DNA of 10,004 nucleotides from Oscillospiraceae bacterium. Its GTDB lineage: Bacteria; Bacillota; Clostridia; Oscillospirales; Ruminococcaceae. Under the pieces are notes generated by a model. That model was given only the letters and a program-made list of their open reading frames with translations. It was not told the origin of the DNA and made no database searches. Shown here in pieces: positions 5,856-10,004 of the stretch (positions are counted from its first letter, which is position 1; each line of letters opens with the position of its first letter). The position numbers and the translations under genes were made by a program. Where the stretch lies: positions 1-10,004 of the forward strand of contig JAQXNQ010000413.1 of NCBI GenBank assembly GCA_029098085.1, given 5' to 3'.

Positions 5856-7101
5856 ATGGATGCACATAGCCGGCGGGATTCTTATGAGCACCGTTGATCC
5901 GTACCTCAAAGTGCAGATGGGGCCCGGTGGAATTGCCGGTGGAACCGACCTTGGCGATAGCCTGACCCCGGCTCACCTGCTGACCCACCGACACCAGAAT
6001 CGAGCTGGCATGGGCATAGAGAGTCGTATATCCACCGCCGTGGTCAATAATGACATAGTTGCCGTAGCTGTAATGGCTGGCCGCCAGAATGACGGTGCCG
6101 CTTTCCGCCGCCACAATGTTGGCGCCGTAGACACCGCCGCCGGTAATGTCCATGCCGGTGTGAAAGCCGCCCCAGCGGCTGCCGTAGCCGGAAGAGACAT
6201 AGGTATAACCGGGCAGAGGCCAGCAAAACTGGCTGTTGGCCGTGCCGCTGCTCTGGGCAGCCTGCGCCGCATACCAGGCCTGCAGCTCCGCCTCTACCGC
6301 CTTTTCCTCGGCCAGCACAGCGGATTTGTTGCTCTTGTACTGCTCCTGCAGGGCCTCGTAGTCCTGCTGAGCGGTTTTGCTCTTGGCATAGGCGGCCTCC
6401 AGCTCGGACTGGGTGGCCTTGATATTCTCCCGCTGGAGGATGATATCTTCCTTGTCCTGCTCAATGCCGGCCAGGGCCTCCTCCTCCTGGGCCTTGATCT
6501 CCACCAGCTCCGCCTTCTGCTCCTCCTGCTCGCTCTTCTGAGCCCGCAGGTTATCCACCAGCTGATTGTCGCTCTGGGAGACGGCCTTCATCAGCTCCAC
6601 GTTGGTCAGAAAATCGGCAAAGCTCTCGGAGGAGAACAGCATCTCCAGTGAAGAGGTCTCGCCGGCCATATACAGGGAGCGCATCCGCACCTTGAACAGC
6701 TCGTAGGTCTGATCGATTTCCCCCTGCTTCTGTTCAATCTCGGCTTCCTTATCGATGATTTCCTGCTTTTTCTCTTCGATCAGCTCTTCCTTTTCGGCGA
6801 TGCTGTCGGTGAGGGCGGTGATCTGCTCGTTCAGCAGGTTGATTTTCTGCTGATTCAGGGAGATCTGGTAGCTCAGCTGCTGCTGATAGGCCGCCTCCTC
6901 ATTCATTTTGCCCTCAATTTCCTTCAGGTTGGCGTTGGCTTCGTCCAGATTTTTCTGGACTTCCTTCTTTTTCGCCTGAATCTCGCTGAGACTGGCGGCG
7001 GAAACGGTGGTTTCCATCCGCACCGGCGCGGTCAGCCCGGCCGTCAGTCCGATCATCACCGCCGCAGCGACGGAAAGAAACTTTTTCATCTTTGCTTTCA
7101 T
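5854..7101 (-). CDS. Secreted coiled-coil M23 (LytM) peptidase, copy 1, EnvC-like
   Basis: Exported zinc metallopeptidase (415 residues) of the murein-hydrolase/EnvC type. Order: signal peptide (1-35, cleavage likely after VSA), long coiled coil rich in Glu, Lys and Gln (about 36-280), LytM domain (about 295-415). Zinc ligands are intact: His314 and Asp318 in HTGMD, His364 in LYAHAS, His395 and His397 in HLH. The segment RMRSLYMAGETSS and the following FADFL...LMKAVSQSD region match the part of EnvC-like proteins that contacts FtsX. GGAGGA stands 6 bases before the ATG at 7101. The gene directly follows ftsX (96-base gap with hairpins), which supports a role as the FtsX-activated cell-wall hydrolase. 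Compared with copy 2 it lacks the Arg/Glu units and the acidic linker. Family is certain; which of the two copies FtsX controls is not. Confidence 0.92.
   Translation of the reverse strand: MKAKMKKFLSVAAAVMIGLTAGLTAPVRMETTVSAASLSEIQAKKKEVQKNLDEANANLKEIEGKMNEEAAYQQQLSYQISLNQQKINLLNEQITALTDSIAEKEELIEEKKQEIIDKEAEIEQKQGEIDQTYELFKVRMRSLYMAGETSSLEMLFSSESFADFLTNVELMKAVSQSDNQLVDNLRAQKSEQEEQKAELVEIKAQEEEALAGIEQDKEDIILQRENIKATQSELEAAYAKSKTAQQDYEALQEQYKSNKSAVLAEEKAVEAELQAWYAAQAAQSSGTANSQFCWPLPGYTYVSSGYGSRWGGFHTGMDITGGGVYGANIVAAESGTVILAASHYSYGNYVIIDHGGGYTTLYAHASSILVSVGQQVSRGQAIAKVGSTGNSTGPHLHFEVRINGAHKNPAGYVHP
6028..6111 (-). repeat. Block of identity shared by the two M23 genes
   Basis: Codons 331-358 of M23 copy 1 (6028-6111) and 392-419 of copy 2 (4582-4665) encode an identical 28-residue run that begins AAESG and ends DHGGGY. 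At DNA level 6053-6081 and 4607-4635 are identical over 29 bases. A second exact 26-base match joins 5924-5949 with 4478-4503. The coiled-coil parts differ far more, so the LytM end was recently duplicated, converted or is under very strong constraint. Confidence 0.75.
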
Positions 7102-7119
7102 CGGATTTCCTCCTATGCA

Positions 7120-7196
7120 GTGAAGCCCGGCCCACAGGTCCGCTTCACGGACACGGGTATGCCTGCCCTCGGGCAGGATATGCCTGCCCCGGCAGG
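7120..7196 (-). promoter_or_regulatory. Hairpin array between ftsX and M23 copy 1
   Basis: Two adjacent copies of the same small stem follow the ftsX stop: CCTGCCC 7162-7168 with GGGCAGG 7171-7177, and CCTGCC 7183-7188 with GGCAGG 7191-7196, each preceded by TATG. Nearer the M23 start, GTCCG (7138-7142) pairs with CGGAC (7148-7152), while GTGAAGC (7120-7126) pairs with GCTTCAC (7142-7148). The last two stems share bases and exclude each other. No T-run follows, so an mRNA processing or stabilising role, or weak attenuation, is more likely than full termination. Confidence 0.5.
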
Positions 7197-7197
7197 A

Positions 7198-8103
7198 TCA
7201 TACCTTCAGGTATCCTCTCATGCTCATGGCGCTGCCGCAGCCGCCCACGGCGACGCCAGCCGCCATATAATAGCCCAGCAGCCGCAGGGCGATGGTGTCG
7301 AAGGGCAGAATATGGCTGGTCACCGACGCCAGCCAAGTGGTGCTTTCGGTATTGACCATCTGCACGAACAGGTCATAGCCGCCCCAGGTGATGAAAAAGG
7401 CCAGCCCGGCGGCGAAAATGCCCAACACCACGCCCTCCACGGCGAAGGGCACCCGGATAAAGGCATTGGTGGCGCCCACATATTTCATGATGTTGATTTC
7501 CTTGCGGCGGGTATAGACCGACGCCCGGATGGTGTTGGTGATGATCACCATGGACACGATGACCAGGGCGGCAATGATGGCACCGCCGAAGGTATTGACC
7601 ATCTTGCGGAGATTGACCAGCGTACGGGTCAGCTCAGTGGGAGCCTCCACCTTCTCCACATAGTCCATCCGCTGCACCGACTGCACCAGCGTCTCAGCCA
7701 GAGCGGGGTCAATGATTTTCACCCGGAAGGACTCGGGCAGGAAATCGGTGTCCATGCCTTCCAGCAGGCCGCTGTCCCCCTCCAGGTACTTGTCCACCAC
7801 CGAATCCATGGCCTCTTCCCGGGACACATAGGTAATGCTCCCCAGGCCGTCCATCTGGGACAGCTCCTGCTCCATGGTCAGGTGATAGTCCTCCGGCGCG
7901 TCCAGGGTCAGGAAGATCACCATCTCGTTCTGTTCACCGATGTACTCCACCATATTGTCCACATTGATGGAAAAAAGAACGGCCAGTCCCACAATCAGCA
8001 GACAGGCCACCAGGGTACCCACCGAGGCCACCGTCATCATCCGGTTGGTCCAGAGGTTTTTGATGCCCTTTTTGACAAGATATCGAAAACTGCTTGCTCT
8101 CAT
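7198..8103 (-). CDS. ftsX: FtsX, membrane subunit of the FtsEX complex
   Basis: Integral membrane partner of the ATPase FtsE. With FtsE it passes ATP-driven shape changes across the membrane to peptidoglycan hydrolases; it does not transport a known substrate. The 301-residue product has the FtsX layout: short cytoplasmic N-terminus, membrane helix 1 (about 24-47), large outer domain (about 50-168), then three helices (about 172-192, 219-242, 272-292). The conserved stretch RRKEINIMKYVGATNAF (199-215) before helix 3 is typical of FtsX/MacB-type permeases. The ATG at 8103 is preferred over one at 8115 because GGAG lies 6 bases before it and the family usually begins near MRxSSFRY. It follows ftsE by 54 bases. 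The outer domain should bind the coiled coil of one or both downstream M23 proteins (inference from known FtsX-EnvC pairs). Confidence 0.95.
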   Translation of the reverse strand: MRASSFRYLVKKGIKNLWTNRMMTVASVGTLVACLLIVGLAVLFSINVDNMVEYIGEQNEMVIFLTLDAPEDYHLTMEQELSQMDGLGSITYVSREEAMDSVVDKYLEGDSGLLEGMDTDFLPESFRVKIIDPALAETLVQSVQRMDYVEKVEAPTELTRTLVNLRKMVNTFGGAIIAALVIVSMVIITNTIRASVYTRRKEINIMKYVGATNAFIRVPFAVEGVVLGIFAAGLAFFITWGGYDLFVQMVNTESTTWLASVTSHILPFDTIALRLLGYYMAAGVAVGGCGSAMSMRGYLKV

Positions 8104-8157
8104 ACTATGCTCCATATCCGGCGGCAGGAAAAATCAGAAGGCCGCCCCAGACGAATT

Positions 8158-8853
8158 TCAGCGTTCTTCTGCTTCCCGTCCGCCGACGATATAGTCGTCG
8201 AAAACGATGCGGCCCTGCTCGATGTTCACCGTCCGGCCGCCGAAGTATTTGACCATCTCGTGCTCATGGGTAACCATGAGGATGGTGGTTTTCCGCTCCC
8301 GGTTGATCCGCTGCAGCAGATCCACGATCTCATAGGAGAATTCCGGGTCGATGTTGCCGGTGGGCTCGTCGGCAATGATCAGCGGCGGGTCGTTGATCAA
8401 GGCCCGCGCCAGGGCCACCCGCTGCTGCTCACCGCCGGACAGCTCATAGGGATGCTGCCGGGCCTTGTGCTTCAGGTTCATCAGCTCCAGCATCTCGGGC
8501 ACCCGCTGGCGGATCTCCTTGATGGGCCGGTCGGTGACCCGCAGGCTGAAGGCCACGTTTTCGTAGACCGTCATGTCCGGAATCAGCCGGAAATCCTGAA
8601 ACACCACGCCGATGCTCCGGCGGAATTTGGGGATCTGGCTGGAGCGCAGCCGATTCAGGTCAAAACCGTTGACAATCACCTGACCGGAGGTGGCCACCGT
8701 CTCCCGCAGCAGCAGATGGAGAATCGAGCTTTTGCCTGCGCCGGAGGAGCCCACCACAAAGGCGAACTCGCCGTTATTGATCCGCAGGTTGATATCATGC
8801 AGGGCTTCCGTTCCGTTGTCGTACTGGAACGAAACATCTATTAAATCAATCAT
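8158..8853 (-). CDS. ftsE: FtsE, ATP-binding subunit of the FtsEX complex
   Basis: Cytoplasmic ABC-type ATPase (231 residues, usual FtsE length about 220-230) that drives FtsX in cell division and cell-wall hydrolase control. All nucleotide-binding motifs are present: Walker A GSSGAGKS (35-42), Q-loop Gln86 in VVFQDFRL, signature LSGGEQQR (138-145), Walker B LIIADE (158-163) and switch His196. The VVFQDFRLIPDMTVYENVAF region (83-102) is characteristic of FtsE rather than LolD-type relatives. The start at 8853 gives the standard family N-terminus MIDLIDVSFQY, but the only upstream purine run, GGAAAGG, is 12 bases away, so initiation looks weak. It is first of the cell-wall cluster on this strand. 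ftsX immediately downstream makes the assignment firm. Confidence 0.96.
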   Translation of the reverse strand: MIDLIDVSFQYDNGTEALHDINLRINNGEFAFVVGSSGAGKSSILHLLLRETVATSGQVIVNGFDLNRLRSSQIPKFRRSIGVVFQDFRLIPDMTVYENVAFSLRVTDRPIKEIRQRVPEMLELMNLKHKARQHPYELSGGEQQRVALARALINDPPLIIADEPTGNIDPEFSYEIVDLLQRINRERKTTILMVTHEHEMVKYFGGRTVNIEQGRIVFDDYIVGGREAEER

Positions 8854-9088
8854 CGTATTTGCAAGCCTTTCCGGATCCGTCCGCAGACGAATCCCCGTTC
8901 TGGCCCCATGGCCGTGTCAAACGCCGATTGCGGAAGCTCTCTTTCTGTCCGGCCCGCTGCCGGTTTGCCGTCCTTCCGTCTGACGGCGATTCTCCCCCGA
9001 GGGAGCCTGTCCCCCGCCCTACGGAGGCGGGAGACGGCATAAATTTGGGCAGGCAACGCTGCCTGCCCGGAAAAAGTGCAGCCTGAAA
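8854..9088 (-). promoter_or_regulatory. Hairpin-rich leader upstream of ftsE
   Basis: A 235-base gap with no plausible gene. Read towards ftsE it carries the PucR-end hairpin (9047-9068), then CCCGCC 9013-9018 with GGCGGG 9026-9031, CTCCC 8992-8996 with GGGAG 9001-9005, and CCGT/ACGG at 8976-8986. A perfect -35-like TTGACA (complement of 8915-8920) follows, but no good -10 box is found at 16-18 bases. The ftsE promoter is probably here, its exact position uncertain. Confidence 0.4.
9047..9068 (-). terminator. 9-bp hairpin after the PucR-type gene
   Basis: GGGCAGGCA (9047-9055), loop of 4, TGCCTGCCC (9060-9068), 20 bases beyond the stop of the regulator gene on the - strand. The bases after the stem read AAATTTATG rather than a T-run, so the terminator is imperfect and some read-through into ftsE is possible. 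Confidence 0.55.
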
Positions 9089-10004
9089 TCAGAACTTCAT
9101 CGGATTGGAGGTCAGGTACTTCTTGACCATCAGCGCGATCTTGAAGACGATGGCGTGGTCAAATTCCCGCAGATCCAGACCGGTGAGCTTCTTGATCTTC
9201 TCCAGCCGGTAAACCAGGGTGTTGCGGTGCACGAACAGCTTTCTGGAAGTCTCGGATACGTTCAGGTTGTTTTCAAAGAAACGGTGGATGGTGAACAGGG
9301 TCTCATGATCCAGCGAATCGATGGAGCCGGTCTTGAAGACCTCCTTCAGGAAGGTCTCACAGAGGGTGGTGGGCAGCTGGTAGATCAGCCGGGCGATGCC
9401 CAGGTTGTCGTAGCTGACGATGGCCTGATCGGTATCGAAGACCTTGCCCACCTCCAGCGCGATCTGGGCTTCCTTGAAGGAGCGGGCCAGATCCTTGACG
9501 CCCACCACGCTGGTGCCGATGCCGACCACAGCCTTGGTGTAGAACTCGGAGCTGAGGGTATCCACAATAGAGCGGGCCAGCTTCTCCAGATCCTTGGAGT
9601 CAATGCCGGCCTTGATTTCCTTGACCAGCACGATATCGCTCTCACTGATATTGAAGACGAAATCCTTCTGCTTGTCCGGGAAGAGGTTTTGGATGACCTC
9701 GTAGGCGGAAACATCGTTGGTGGAGACCACCCGGATCAGCAGAGCCACCCGGCTGACGTCCACATTGAAGTGCAGCTCCCGGGCCTTGATGAAAATGTCT
9801 CCGGGCAGGATATTGTCCAGGACCACATTCTTGATGAAATTGTTGCGGTCGTATTTCTCATCGTAATACTGCTTGATGCTGGACAGGGAGATGGCCAGAA
9901 TCTGGGCATAGCGGGAAGCCGTCTCATCGGTGCCTTCCACAAATACCGCATAATCCGCCTTGATGTGGGGGCCGAAGGGCTTGTAGGTATAGCCATCCCG
10001 GACA
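9089..10004 (-). CDS. PucR/CdaR-type helix-turn-helix transcriptional regulator (5' partial)
   Basis: C-terminal 304 codons of a cytoplasmic regulator; the frame stays open to the window edge, so the start is outside. A GTG at 9940 lies inside a continuous protein (preceding residues read YTYKPFGPHIKADYAVF) and is not the start. The last 60 residues (9092-9271) contain the PucR C-terminal helix-turn-helix: NVSETSRKLFVHRNTLVYRL, followed by a KLTGLDLREFDHAIVFKIAL tail. The RNTLxYRL core is diagnostic of the PucR/CdaR family. The middle part (about 9400-9800) fits the GGDEF-like domain usual in CdaR regulators and shows no catalytic GGDEF motif. Family members respond to sugar diacids, purines or unknown signals; the ligand here cannot be told. 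It lies upstream of ftsE on the same strand, separated by a hairpin and 235 bases, so control of ftsEX is possible but unproven. Confidence 0.85.
   Translation of the reverse strand, partial: VRDGYTYKPFGPHIKADYAVFVEGTDETASRYAQILAISLSSIKQYYDEKYDRNNFIKNVVLDNILPGDIFIKARELHFNVDVSRVALLIRVVSTNDVSAYEVIQNLFPDKQKDFVFNISESDIVLVKEIKAGIDSKDLEKLARSIVDTLSSEFYTKAVVGIGTSVVGVKDLARSFKEAQIALEVGKVFDTDQAIVSYDNLGIARLIYQLPTTLCETFLKEVFKTGSIDSLDHETLFTIHRFFENNLNVSETSRKLFVHRNTLVYRLEKIKKLTGLDLREFDHAIVFKIALMVKKYLTSNPMKF

Noticed and set aside
2947..6651. Open frame of 1234 codons on the + strand
   Set aside because: It lies antisense to ctpA and both M23 genes, which have motifs, signal peptides and ribosome binding sites. 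The frame is rich in His, Leu, Gly and Gln with no domain, as expected for the opposite strand of GC-rich genes.
7120..8844. Open frame of 574 codons antisense to ftsX and ftsE
   Set aside because: Composition typical of a shadow frame (many His and Gln); it crosses two well-defined genes and their gap.
9938..9940. GTG at 9940 as the start of the PucR-type gene
   Set aside because: The frame continues upstream to the window edge with sequence that looks like part of the protein, so the gene is partial.

Overview
The window looks like chromosomal DNA from a GC-rich member of the Firmicutes, class Clostridia, most likely an Oscillospiraceae/Ruminococcaceae-type gut anaerobe. This is inferred from the gene families, the ftsE-ftsX-M23-ctpA gene order, AGGAGG-type ribosome binding sites, and GC-rich genes separated by hairpin-rich intergenic repeats. 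Genus cannot be fixed from the sequence alone. There are eight protein-coding genes, two of them cut by the window edges, and no rRNA, tRNA or CRISPR.

Left part (1-2602, + strand): a copper homeostasis unit. It has a Cu(I) P1B-type ATPase (CopA, N-terminus outside the window) whose reading frame runs without a stop into a CopZ-like CxxC metal-binding domain. A strong internal Shine-Dalgarno and ATG stand in front of that domain. A CsoR-family copper-sensing repressor follows, and the unit ends at a 14-bp hairpin.

Middle (2603-3108): about 500 bp without a gene. It holds a mobile-element-like structure of about 428 bp (2609-3036) bounded by perfect 10-bp inverted ends, with further matching inner arms and a dense set of internal hairpins including one good intrinsic terminator. 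It lies between the convergent ends of the copper unit and the ctpA cluster.

Right part (3109-8853, all - strand, transcribed right to left): a cell-wall remodelling cluster in the order ftsE - ftsX - M23 peptidase 1 - M23 peptidase 2 - S41 protease (ctpA-like). FtsE/FtsX form the ABC-type complex that in known bacteria activates septal or lateral peptidoglycan hydrolases. The two secreted coiled-coil/LytM proteins are the obvious partners, and the S41 protease could process or degrade them. The two M23 genes are tandem paralogues with intact zinc ligands and long identical blocks. The intergenic gaps hold hairpin arrays and an 80-bp palindromic repeat.

Far right (9089-10004, - strand): the C-terminal part of a PucR/CdaR-type helix-turn-helix regulator, running off the window, separated from ftsE by a 235-bp hairpin-rich leader.
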